Part shown: positions 54,901 to 63,724 of the stretch, piece after piece | How the letters are laid out: every line of letters starts with the position of its first letter | Numbering within the stretch: the first letter of the stretch is position 1 | Source: Balanoglossus misakiensis | Lineage: Eukaryota > Hemichordata | Assembly (NCBI GenBank): GCA_040954595.2 | Contig: CM082577.2 | Location: 17,174,001-17,238,000, forward strand | Direction: 5' to 3' | Length of the DNA stretch: 64,000 nt | Notes under the pieces: model-generated | Seen by the model: the letters and a program-made list of their open reading frames with translations, nothing else | What the model was told of the DNA's origin: nothing | The model's database searches: none | Position numbers and translations under genes: made by a program

Positions 54901-57900
54901 TTTGACATTATTTTCCAAATGTAAGTTTCCTTCTGCCGGTCCTTTTCTGTTCTGCTCACTGGAGCGGGACACAGAAAAATAATGTGACGTCATGAGCCTT
55001 GATTAATTAGTCTATAACTTGCCTGATTTCTTATGTAACCGCATACACGTCATGTTTCCTTTTATGTCTTGGAGAACCAACTGAACCGGAAGATGCGGTT
55101 CAGGCACCTACATGTATATAAATATCAGTGTGATATAGTTTGGTTTTAGGGCTTCTTAAATAATTGCAGTACACAAAAGTTTAGGGGAATTTTACACAAT
55201 AATAAGACAAAGATGTGTTTTCAAACAATAAGACAAAGATGTGTTTTCAAACAATAAGACAAAGATTTGTTTTCAAACAATGCGTATAACAATCCGACAG
55301 TTTCAGCAACTCAGTCGGCAGATTATTCCGGCGAACACTTCGACAGTTATGAGAAGTTTAAAAGCGCCTAGCTCGTCTCACACGCATGTTCCAACTGTAG
55401 CCGCTGGTTACAGACGTTTAGTGAACAGTCAATCCCATAAGGCAGTGCTCTGTCCTAACAACAGAGAAGATGGCGGCGACCATAATCTGTGTCGGAGATC
55501 GGGAAAAGACACTAGCTTGGGTGAAAAGGAGGGACAAAACCAGAATCTACGGTGCGCATGAAATACGGAAGGAAGCGAAGGCAGTCCACTATTTGAATGC
55601 ATCGAACGGAAAATTTGCTCGGAAGTTACGCGCATGCGCGTGAGACGATCTATTGCCGTCAAGTCATATACAGGTATAAACTATTAAAGAGTTGGGGGTC
55701 GTCCCCTGCGGCTGTGGGTATTGATGGCCGTCTCTTACGACATAGTTACTGGCAAGTTAAAGTTGGCTACAATGTACATCATTGCAAACAATATGGTGGT
55801 TATTTATGGCCAGGAAGAAAAAATAAATTGTTCATCGGAATCGCCGCTTCTACTTTGGCTGATTTGGAATTTTTTTTTTTGGATCTCGGCAAATTCTTAG
55901 TACTGCTGCTGGTGGCCAGAATATGTTGTGCACACACCAACTATAAATGTAATGGCCTATGTTATTGTTGGGAAATATAGTATTGAATTCAGTTACAAGT
56001 ACATGTATCAGTGTTTTTGTCTGAGATATTTCTGGTAAAAAGGGAAACTGCAATTATATCGCCTTGTCTGCATCCGTGCAAATATGCCAGGGAACCGCAT
56101 TTACCTTCGGCCTAAAAAATTTTTAAAAAATTTCGCTCGCCGCTCCTGGAACTAGGTCCAAAAAATCCGATGAACAAGATTTTTATTCTCTCTGGCCTAA
56201 GCAATAACCATTCGCCAGGGGCGGATATACATCACATGCACCACCAGATATCCGCGACAAATATGGACGAGCCGCAGGTAAGTGCATAGATGAGTTACAA
56301 TTATGCTATATTTAGTGGCATACCCACCACTCGGGAGAAGGGTGTTGCTATCAACTCCAGTTATGGTCGTAATTAAAGACTTCTGGGACATTGTTTTCTC
56401 GTAACTGTCTTCAAACGAAATGGGCTGGAGTGGGATACGAAAAATACTCACATTCTTTGTTGCCAGGTTGTCTTCAACGAGATCGTCCGGTATGTCATTT
56501 TTGTCGAACACGCTCAATGCCCGTCGCGTTTCAATCAACTCCAGTTTTGATTGTGACGTCAGATTAGTTGGCGGCAAAACTGAAATACACAATTATAATT
56601 TGATTTTATGAGTAAATGCTTCATCCGTAATGTGAGTTTGACCCGAAGTACATATCAAATAACACAGCTACACAAGTGATGAACTTTAGAATTATTCACC
56701 TGGAATAATCTCTTCATTCGTCACGGAGGATGTCGAGTCTACGGACCGTTTCTTTGGCTCTTTATTTGCAGTTGTCCTGCAGAAAGAGAGAGTTTGATAG
56801 TATGATCAGCCAAACAATCACAAAGGAACTAGAAACATTAAACTTTAATGTAAATTTCGACGTCAATGTACAAGTGAATACGCTTTCTTTTCTGACGTAA
56901 TACACCACCTTCTACCTAACCGACGGAATTATGAATCCTTACCTGGGTTCTTTTACGTCGTACCTTGTTACAAGATGCTCCTGTGTTTCCACAGTATGGG
57001 GCATTTGAATATCACCGTCATAGATGATTGACTGGATATGAAAGTCAAATTTACAGCATTTTAGTTGATATGCTCAAGTGGGATTCCTCATCAGAAGGAA
57101 ATAACAATAGGAAAACGTTCAATATGTTCTGCGGAACGTTCTGGCCAGATTGACCAAACTTAAGTTATCGCCGCCGCCACCACCATCTATGACGAAATTC
57201 CGAAATATCAAAATGCATGAAAGGCGGCATGCACAACACATTTAATTCATGTCGCTTTTGCATTAAGTACGATACATCCAGCTCACCCTAACTTAAAAGT
57301 CAGTCCTGAAAGGGAGGAAAGTTCCGATTCAACAGCTTGAAAGAGATATTCAAATTTCGCCATATAAAGTGTATAACGGGACTCACCTTCAAGTGTCCTC
57401 TTCCCAACATGGTGTCATTCCAATCTGCAAGCTCTTTGGTAAATTTAATTCCCTTCTCGTGTGGTCTTGCAGTGTAATTGAATGTTGTGTCTCCTTCAAT
57501 GTAAATAAAATGCACAAAAACACAATATTTAGATCGATGACATCAAATGACCTGTTTATTACATTGTTCACGATATTGTTCTTAATTTTCTCAATTTCCT
57601 ATTTTTACAACCTACGCACAGACAACCAGTCAAATTTCACGCAGGTTCTTGGTGTCTCGAGACCTAAAAGTTAATCGAAAATCAATGTTCAAATGTAGTT
57701 GCAACAGTGCAATGTGCTGTTTGACACAAAGGTAATATTTGGTGGAATACCCTGTTAGATAAAGTCCGCACACCTAAACGTCATGTAAAAATGTACAATA
57801 CTGCAGTCATCAAGAATTTAGACTACCTTCGTGAATGTTTTCATTAACTTGATAAAACCAGTTGTGACTGGATTCAGCTGTCATTGCAGTTGAATGTAGC

Positions 57901-60900
57901 TTTGCTGAAAACTGTCCAATCAATAACTTCTTAATGTTGATCACTTCAGGATCTTCCTCTTCAGGATAATAAACTCTCAAGATCTCGCCATGGTGGGATA
58001 TCAAAAAGGAAAACCTGAGAGAGGGGGAGATTACAATAATCACAGTTTTATGCTAACATTAACATAGCTACAGCCAACCATGTGTTGGGGTCAAAGGTCA
58101 ATCTACATTGACAACACTAATCCGCCCCACTGCAAGGGGGAAGGGAAAAGAAAAGAAATGTAAGCACACACTGGCGGGAAGGTGAGGGCTCTCGGCGACA
58201 ACAGCTATGATTACAAGTGAAACAGTCTCGGCAACTATGAGATTATTTTTATCTCGCGTCGTTGGGTTTAGTTAATAGTTGAATCTAAAAACCTATACAT
58301 TCTTTTTACAGGGTCGGAAACACAAACTTGGTTCAACTTACCATTCATCCGTGTCGATTGGATCCTCGTCATAATGAATGCTTTCTAAAACAAAATCGGA
58401 TAAGAAATTGGAAATTTAGTAAGAAAATACTCCCAAAGGGGACACGAACGATTATAGGGGATTATTAGTCACACAGTGGCTAATTGAGTACTTTTTATGA
58501 TTAAAGCCTCTAGAACGGCAGCATTTTGTATTATTTTGATGATTTTATTTTTCACCTTAAATTGGTCCATCTAAAAGAGCTTATTGATATGAGGTTATTA
58601 CGAAAATACCGCAAAGTATGCACGGGGACATAAGCGCCAAGTATCGCCCCACGCGTAGCGTAGGGCGATGCGCTGCGCTAATGTCCGAGTAGTCCTGTTT
58701 CATAAGTCAGGTCCATGACATATGTACCGACATCTGTGATTGGTCCATCTGGTAATCTTAGGTCCACTTGCGGCACGCTGATTGGAGGGACCTTATGTGT
58801 TAGGTCTTATCATTATGTATTATTCACTAGACCTTGTAGGTTAGGTCTTATTACTATGTATTATTCACTTTACAGCTCCTTGATTGGTTAATGTGTAGGT
58901 CTGGTCCTCCAGTGTTCACTGCCTCATTATGCAGGACCTTGTAGGTTAGGTCTTATTAATATGTATTTATTCAATTTTCAGCTCCCTGATTGGTTAATGT
59001 GTAGGTCTCCAGTTTTCACTGCCTCGTTATGCAAAGTCTTTTGTACTTTCTGAATACTGTTGTCGTATTCTGTCTGGCATGCTACCTGCGCGTGGTCGAA
59101 GCTCGCGATCGATCCCAGTGTATAAAGAAAGGCACTCATATAATGATTGGATTTCACATTTTCCTTCACACTATTCGTGGCATTTTATGTGAAACTGTGA
59201 ACTAGATACTCGAAATAAAAATTGCCAGGAGAAATTTCGCATTTATTTCCAGTGGCGGTTTGTTGAAATGGGCTAGTGTTTTGTTACGTAATGCCTTTCA
59301 GCGCATCACTTCGTGTAACATCTGGCCATACAGACTGACACGTTAACCAATCAGGGAGCTGTATGGTGAATAAATACATATTAATAAGACCTAACCTACA
59401 AGGTCCTGCATAATGAGGCAGTGAACACTGGAGGACCAGACCTACACATTAACCAATCAGGGAGCTGTAAAGTGAATAATGCATAGTAATAAGACCTAAC
59501 CTACAAGGTCTGGTGAATAATACATAGTAATAAGACATAACACATAAGGTCCCTCCAATCAGCGAGCCGCAAGTGGACCTTAGAGAAGCGGATAAACCAA
59601 TCAGAACATGTAATACGTGTGCATAGGACCTGTAATGTAGGTCATTTTGAAACAGGACTAGTGCATATTTTGCGGTATTTTCGTAATAACCTTATTATTA
59701 TACATCTTACATCTCCGTTAGTTCTTGTGTTGCATGTTACTTGGCTTTCAAAACGCCCAAAATGCCGATACAAACGATCGAAAACCGCTCAGTTGACTCA
59801 TTGAGCAGCCATCTTTCTTTTTTGTTTACGTACGTGCGCGTGCGTTGGAGTGGGGGTGTCTTGAAACCATTCACATAATAGCGCATACCTGTACACAGTC
59901 AGTTGGGGCGCCTTGAAACTAAAGGCTTATTTAACATGCGTTCCGTACGTACCGTTCCGTACGGCTTTTTTAGCGCACGCTAAATTCTATTGTTCTCGGT
60001 GCCAGATGTATAATAATAGGTGTTATACACGATCATCTGATCGACTCCAGATTGTGGCTGTATGTTGCAATTTGAATACGCTATATATTAAACGGGTGCT
60101 ACACCCATTTATTCAGCCTCCATACAAACAGTACGCAGCTATCGTGGTATGCGTCGCCAAGAGAAGACAAACTGATGCAAATTGCAAGTAATATGGGTTA
60201 ATGCTGAGGATTTTAAAGGATAGGGAGAAGATTTGATTTATTTTAATGTGATAAAATATGTGAAATTTGGTGGCTCTATAGGCTTTAATATCAATGTGCT
60301 GGATGTGGCATGCTGATCTATAGTTCAGTATCCAGCCCCTTAATATTAAATACGCGACTGTATTTTGATTAATTGTTAACATTAGGTCCATATAACACAC
60401 GTTAATGAATAAACGACTATACTACACTAACTACTAATACATTGTAGTGGTGTGACCTTAGTTAGGACTGGAACTGTTAATTTCATTTGAGGGAGCTTTA
60501 GTTGCCAACAAAGGAGTTTGGTTTGTGAAAGAAAGTAAAAAAAAAAATTGTAAACGTATTTTTCTCATAACTACAGGCTCTGGATCTGGCTATAGAAGAC
60601 ACGTCACACTGGTGACGGTCAGTCAAAGGACATCGGCCGACAAGCCGAACACCTGGTCTGCGTTCCCAATAAAAACGTCGTCGTACTCTGCAACTTTACA
60701 CTATTCTTGTTGCTGTCCTTTCACCCCACGCATCGTAACTATATCAGCCCTATTTATATAGGTCTGTCAACAACGTTGAAAATCATTCACATGAAACTGC
60801 TCAATGTTTAAGGACACTATACCAAAATGTATAAATGAAGGCATGTACTTTTTTTCTGAGCACATGTAATATTAGAATAGAATGGGCCTATTTAGGAAGT

Positions 60901-61143
60901 TCTAAGATCCATATTGAAATATGATGTTGGAGTTACAAATCAGTTCATCAAATCAAACAAATCATATCAAATCAAATAAAACACGGTACATATCTAATCC
61001 AACAAGTTAGACAGTAAACGAAAAAAAATGCTAGTTCATAACATACTGCCATGTTCATGCCTAGTGAAACGTTCATTGAAGTCGTCCACTCCAACAGCAC
61101 AATGAAAGCCTTGAGGACGTTCTTCTACCAGGTGTATAGAAAT
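8065..61143 (-). CDS. Giant membrane-anchored lipid-transfer-domain / FN3-like / EGF protein (5' partial, 84 exons)
   Basis: Manual join of 84 exons on the - strand, all GT-AG except one GC-AG. Phases agree at every junction: 15,477 nt, 5,158 codons plus stop. Exon coordinates are listed in the block entries below; residue numbers count from the first visible exon. Order: vitellogenin/MTP-type lipid-binding beta-barrel (1-269, N-terminus missing), alpha-helical domain (270-537), RPKR site (611-614), unrecognised middle (to about 1611), about 19 FN3-like repeats with a PAN-like exon (1870-1975) and a Cys-bearing insert (about 3655-4065), cadherin-like region (4597-4900), two EGF-like domains (about 4903-4980), one TM helix (4988-5010), and a 148-residue tail. 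Predicted role: type I cell-surface or shed protein that may bind lipid. Product name, single-transcript status and function are inferred. The start codon and signal peptide were not found. I do not recognise an established family with this full architecture. Confidence 0.8.
8339..9149. mobile_element. PIF/Harbinger-like MITE with G/C-tract inverted repeats
   Basis: Ends are 'GGCTGCATTCACAAACACCT' at the left and its exact complement 'AGGTGTTTGTGAATGCAGCC' at the right. The repeats continue through a G10/C13 tract and 'cgggagaattga', about 45 bp in all. The element is flanked by TTA on both sides (8336-8338, 9150-9152), matching the TWA target duplication typical of PIF/Harbinger. The interior has several G-runs and no transposase. 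It sits in the last intron of the giant gene. Confidence 0.88.
10180..10352 (-). other. Exon 82: end of EGF-like domain and transmembrane helix
   Basis: The exon opens with '[15 protein letters not shown]', completing the second EGF-like domain. It continues with '[19 protein letters not shown]' (TM about 4988-5010) and the basic stop-transfer run 'RKRHRKNK'. Donor CCGG|GTATAT (phase 2) was chosen because it joins in frame with exon 83; a further open frame past it is intronic. Confidence 0.85.
10596..11702 (-). other. Exon 81: cadherin-like repeats plus EGF-like domains
   Basis: By far the largest exon (1,107 nt, residues 4597-4965, phase 0 at both ends). The first about 300 residues contain '[19 protein letters not shown]', '[17 protein letters not shown]' and '[15 protein letters not shown]', the DxDGD / DVDTGD style of cadherin-like tandem repeats found in large extracellular proteins. 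Next comes an EGF-like domain ('NRCVNGGQC' ... '[15 protein letters not shown]') and a calcium-binding type EGF start ('[19 protein letters not shown]') that is completed in the next exon. The acceptor TTATTGTAAACCAG is strong. Confidence 0.8.
11857..11980. repeat. Microsatellites (CAAA)n and (GAAT)n
   Basis: An AAAC/CAGA/CACG-type run (about 11857-11940) is followed by about eight GAAT units ending at 11980, exactly where the LINE fragment begins. Confidence 0.9.
11981..14511 (+). mobile_element. 5'-truncated, frameshifted non-LTR retrotransposon (Jockey superfamily, L2/CR1-like)
   Basis: The element begins inside the last part of an APE-type endonuclease ('[10 protein letters not shown]' ... 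'[10 protein letters not shown]'). A reverse transcriptase follows with '[15 protein letters not shown]', '[19 protein letters not shown]' and the catalytic 'MFADD' (an FADD variant of the YxDD box), then the usual C-terminal '[13 protein letters not shown]' ... 'LHWLP'. The reading frame is broken near 12,500 (IADAFNDYF is in another frame) and again near 13,750, so the copy is dead. The 3' end has AATAAA at 14475 and a (TGAA)n tail, as in L2-type elements. It is nested in the intron between exons 80 and 81, antisense to the host gene. Confidence 0.9.
14512..14602. repeat. Imperfect (GGAC/GAAC/GAAT)n microsatellite
   Basis: A tetranucleotide run with drifting units directly follows the LINE tail. 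Confidence 0.85.
14849..15911 (-). other. Exons 78-80: linker to the membrane-proximal region
   Basis: Exons 15764-15911, 15263-15402 and 14849-15024. Phase-consistent coding sequence with '[19 protein letters not shown]', '[19 protein letters not shown]' and '[15 protein letters not shown]'. No domain recognised. The acceptor of exon 80 (GACGAG|TGCG) has a poor pyrimidine tract and is the least certain of the three. A LINE insertion lies in the following intron. Confidence 0.6.
21010..21196. mobile_element. Palindromic MITE-like element
   Basis: The left arm from 'acacatgatgactg' to 'gccagtctcaccaaaacagtct' mirrors the right arm from 'gactgttttagttgtgactggc' to 'ccagtcatcatgtg'. The imperfect arms are about 75-80 bp around a short centre. 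It lies in the intron between exons 68 and 69. Its open frame is an artefact of the repeat. Confidence 0.75.
21336..23333 (-). other. Cys-bearing insert within the FN3-like array (exons 64-68)
   Basis: These exons lack the FN3-like signature. They read as strand-rich sequence with '[19 protein letters not shown]', 'GDCSCCF', '[14 protein letters not shown]' and '[12 protein letters not shown]'. Exon 64 (23179-23333) must be read in a different frame from the longest open frame there; only the shifted frame is continuous with its neighbours. The block is flanked by clear FN3-like units (exon 63 and exon 72). Domain identity unknown. Confidence 0.55.
21680..21754. repeat. (TATG)n microsatellite
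   Basis: About 17 tetranucleotide units with a few ATGG variants; intronic. Confidence 0.95.
34271..34388. repeat. (CTAT)n microsatellite
   Basis: Nearly uninterrupted run of about 29 units in the intron between exons 41 and 42, followed by a short (TGTC/CGTC) run. Confidence 0.95.
34797..35648. mobile_element. PIF/Harbinger-like MITE carrying telomere-type repeats
   Basis: Left end 'GGGCCTGGTCAAATTAACAG' and right end 'CTGTTAATTCTGACCAGGCCC' are inverted copies. The repeats extend through 'ggaaggccggtgcgatt' (about 45 bp). TAA flanks both sides (34794-34796, 35649-35651), the TWA duplication expected of PIF/Harbinger. The subterminal regions repeat 'tgaccctcc' motifs in opposite orientation. 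No transposase is present. It is intronic (between exons 40 and 41). Confidence 0.88.
35313..35342. repeat. Interstitial telomeric repeat (TTAGGG)5
   Basis: Five perfect TTAGGG units inside the Harbinger-like MITE, followed by a non-matching GTATTT. Confidence 0.97.
38578..38895 (-). other. PAN/apple-like Cys-rich exon (exon 35)
   Basis: A single 318-nt exon (residues 1870-1975), bounded by a TTTGCAG acceptor and a CAG|GTATTT donor, both phase 0, so it is a cassette. Its Cys spacing 'LNCEPF...[11 protein letters not shown]', '[11 protein letters not shown]', 'EECELFQ...DEC' resembles PAN/apple modules (C..C..C..F.Y......C.L). Assignment is by pattern only. Confidence 0.55.
44321..44420. repeat. 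(CATA)n microsatellite
   Basis: About 25 perfect units in the intron between exons 24 and 25. It creates long Tyr/Ile/His or Met/Cys/Val open frames on both strands that are not genes. Confidence 0.97.
48068..48094. repeat. Short (CAAT)n run
   Basis: About six units just upstream (gene sense) of the exon 18 acceptor. Confidence 0.85.
50120..50215. repeat. Imperfect palindrome around an ACGTTTA motif
   Basis: 'agtgacgtttaacgtgaata' is mirrored imperfectly by 'gaaatatcagtggtgatatt' and 'tttcgctctaaacgtcatca'. The arms are about 25 bp. It may be the end or the core of a small element; no boundaries fixed. Confidence 0.45.
51700..51975. repeat. Compound (CATA)n / (CA)n microsatellite
   Basis: About 210 bp of CATA units and then CA-rich repeats, within the intron between exons 13 and 14. 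It starts about 30 nt from the exon 14 acceptor, so it fills the region where the branch point and pyrimidine tract would normally lie. Confidence 0.95.
55201..55280. repeat. Three tandem copies of a 26-bp unit
   Basis: 'aataagacaaagatgtgttt' plus 'tcaaac' is repeated at 55201, 55227 and 55253, the last with one substitution. Intronic. Confidence 0.9.
58592..59692. mobile_element. Foldback element with ~360-420-bp inverted arms
   Basis: The outer ends 'AGGTTATTACGAAAATACCG' (58592) and 'CGGTATTTTCGTAATAACCT' (ending 59692) are inverted. The homology continues inward through 'accttgtaggttaggtctta', 'cctgattggttaatgtgtag' and their complements to about 59010 and 59335, leaving a spacer of about 320 bp. 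Within each arm a module with 'attggttaatgtgtaggtct' is itself duplicated. No transposase. It lies in the intron between exons 1 and 2 of the giant gene. Confidence 0.85.
59693..61046. other. Intronic stretch without recognisable feature
   Basis: Lies between the foldback element and the first visible exon. Only short unsupported open frames were seen on either strand. Confidence 0.5.
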
Positions 61144-61274
61144 CTAAAATGACAAAAATTGGATGAATAAGTTTCGAGTCATCATGTATGCATCGACGAG
61201 TTAAATGCACACAATGATCAAATTATTCTGTTTGTATAAATTGACACAGATTTGGCAAGAAGTGAATAATATGA

Positions 61275-61458
61275 CAGAACTTCATGACCTCTGCGCGCGA
61301 TCTGTGCAATATGGAATTTATTTTCATGAGTGAGAAGGTGTATTCTTCCGAGTATTTTTACGAGCGACAGCGAGTAAAAATGCAGAAGAATACACCTTCT
61401 CACGAGTGAAAATAAATTCCATATTGCACAGATCGCGCGCAGAGGTCATGAAGTTCTG
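61275..61458. mobile_element. Near-perfect 74-bp-arm palindrome
   Basis: Arms 61275-61348 and 61385-61458 are inverted copies ('cagaacttcatgacctctgc' against 'gcagaggtcatgaagttctg') with a few mismatches. The 36-nt loop contains a further 'atttttac' / 'gtaaaaat' pairing. It is consistent with a small palindromic MITE or a recent inverted duplication. It lies just upstream of the first visible exon. Confidence 0.85.
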
Positions 61459-61679
61459 TTATTATTGCATATGTTTCCCCAGAGTTGACGAAAATCAAAG
61501 TTTCGATCGTGGCGTATTGATTTTCATTACAGTGATGCGCCAAAGGCTATGCAACCCAGAGAAGGCCGCTCATTGGCCAAAATGACGCAACCTTTGTTAT
61601 GCAAAGAAGGGTCATGTGGGGTCATTCCATCAGTGGGTTACCTGGGGTCATGAGATCGCAGCGATAAATTTTGAAACAC

Positions 61680-61960
61680 TGGCGATAGCGAGACATTTTC
61701 GTAATTTTCGAGGTTCCAAAACACACTGACAAATAAATGTTCTGTTATTCTGACGATAGTTGGGAAGGACAATAAAACAACGTGCCAGAATGTTGAAAAA
61801 TCCGCATGTTTCGGCGATCATGTTGGCTCATTTCATCGGTGGTTTAGCTCAGGTCGCAAGATAGCATCGGCAATATTTGAGAAACTGGCGATAGCGAGGG
61901 ATTTTCCGAGGTTCCCAAACATACTGCCAATTAATGTTTTGTTATTCTGACATAATTTGG
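61680..61960. repeat. Diverged tandem pair of ~190 bp
   Basis: 'aaacactggcgatagcgaga' with 'ttctgttattctgacgatag' recurs about 195 bp later as 'aaactggcgatagcgaggga' with 'tttgttattctgacataatt'. The block lies between two inverted 'attgcatatgt' motifs (61468, 62352), so it may be internal to a larger degraded element. Confidence 0.6.
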
Positions 61961-62489
61961 GAAGGATAAGACAATGACGTCTCCGAAAGTTGAAAATTCC
62001 CCACGTTTCGGCGATCATACTCTAGCTCTGACGACGGCGTTCAATGTTTACAAACAAAACGTAGTCCGGCTTGTTTTTACTCATTTGCATATGGGTTGTG
62101 AAAAATACCACTTTGTCACGCGCACAACTAAAACAACAATCGGCTTTTTTGCGACTGAAATAAAACTTTTGTTATATCCTCCGGAGGTTTATATGAACTC
62201 CAAGTGATTGTGTAACAGAACGAGGGTTAAACTTTGAAAGATACGATCGATTGAAGGGGAAATGGGGGGATCTTATTCTTCTGGATGCTCATTTGCATAT
62301 GAGCTTGCAAAAATACCAGAATTATTATTGCACGGGCCGCTTGGAATACTGTGGTACATATGCAATAATGTTCTATTAGACTGCCCTCAGGTGGCCGGCA
62401 GTGTACAGGGGAAATCCCCTTGTTGACCTGACCTGTACATGGTTTTGTCAAGTTAAAATCAACTACTGATAAGCACCGGCTTTGCAATT

Positions 62490-63600
62490 TGTGCAGATCA
62501 CAACTCTTGAATCAACCCCCAACCGGTCCAAATTATTTTCTTTCCCATCTTTTAATTATAATTTGGAAGGGGGGGTTGGTCATGTTCATACTGAGCATTT
62601 TCAGAGGTATCACTAATCTAATAACCAAGCGTAATTAATAACATCATGCAAACTTCCTTTAATATGCAGGGACAGAATGTCACTGAAACCATTCGCGATT
62701 GCGGCTCGAACATGGATAGACAGAGATCAATAACTCGCCCTATCTGCATCGCAATTATAATACGAAAGCTTGTTGCACGTAATCCAAGAGACATCTTCAA
62801 ACTGAACACACTTGTACCACGGTAGCAATGCCGTTAGTGGAATTTTCTCATAAAGGTGTACTGATTGTGTTGGTATTACGAGTGAAGTCGGCTCTACACT
62901 GAGCTGGTACAGGGAATGGGTCAAGTACTAGTTGGTTTGCGGTCCGTCATCGTTCGAGGCTTTTTTAATTTTGCTGGAGTTTGGTTCAAGATTATTTAAG
63001 ACTATCCGACAACTACTTTACAGAGACAATATCTAGCAACGATTTCTTAAGACTTCCAAATAAGTATGGTGGACAATTATTGATTGAGATCTCAGCGGGG
63101 CTCATAGTAGTGGAAATTAACACAATTACTCGAAGCTGCAATAGTTGTGTTTGTGGCGATGTATTTTTCAATTTCATTTTTTTCAATCTGATTTGTATGT
63201 ATATACGTCAGTTTCTTAGTTTCTTATTCTTATCCATGAAGAATGATGGTATGGCTTGTGTTCAGTTTTTCATCACAGTCTCATACATGTACATTCAAGC
63301 ATTGGTATTGGTGAAAACTGAATTCAAGTCTGGACTAGAATTAATTTGTCGACGAAATTCTCATTGCAAATACATCACAGAGTATGTTGAAAAACACAAA
63401 CTGTGTATTTTAGCATGCTGGCCAAGAAACTATATTTAAACAGGGCAAATGTATTGAACAAATGGCAGAAAATATGCCTTGGGTCATTAACAATCATTTT
63501 AACGGACATTTTTTCAAATATATAGGATGCGTTCGCCTGGATCGGACTTGTATTAAGTTTCACGATGCAAAAAATAATGATGGCAGTGCTAGAGATTATT
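62490..63600. other. Unassigned sequence near the right edge
   Basis: A 152-codon frame on the + strand (62981-63439) begins at a non-ATG codon and has no recognisable motif. No further exon of the giant gene could be identified on the - strand here. Confidence 0.4.
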
Positions 63601-63724
63601 TGGGTTATCGTTAAACAATGTTGGTTAGATCGAATTCAGAAACGCAACAAAATCTAATTGTAGATCACAAACAAGCAGAAATATTTCTCCCTTCAAACAG
63701 TAGCATTTGAAGTATTTTCCTACA

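Larger units (their letters stand above)
52870..61143 (-). other. Exon block 1-12: lipid-transfer (vitellogenin/MTP-type) N-terminal module
   Basis: Exons: 61047-61143, 58342-58384, 57827-58014, 57387-57493, 56943-57031, 56700-56776, 56452-56579, 54712-54790, 53921-54259, 53604-53750, 53202-53404, 52870-52983. Exon 3 holds the characteristic beta-strand run '[19 protein letters not shown]' followed by '[16 protein letters not shown]'. Across the exon 3/4 junction comes '[19 protein letters not shown]', matching the lipovitellin N-sheet pattern (s-G-x-i..vy.pe..NikkgiL...y.v.E...G...t.Y). Exons 9-12 give about 268 residues of paired amphipathic helices, for example '[15 protein letters not shown]' and '[15 protein letters not shown]', like the lipovitellin/MTP helical domain. 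The first beta-strands and signal peptide must lie upstream. The exon 12 donor (AAT|GTGGGA) is weak; it was chosen because it alone keeps the frame. Confidence 0.75.

Noticed and set aside
55470-55643. 57-codon + strand ORF starting at ATGGCGGCG
   Set aside because: A good start context and a basic composition, but no recognised family and no further exon could be linked to it.
61460-62385. Possible larger transposon bounded by inverted 'attgcatatgt' motifs
   Set aside because: Only about 15 bp of inverted match and no target duplication; not enough to call an element.
62981-63439. 152-codon + strand ORF
   Set aside because: Starts at a non-ATG codon, has no motif, and lies near a decayed retroelement.
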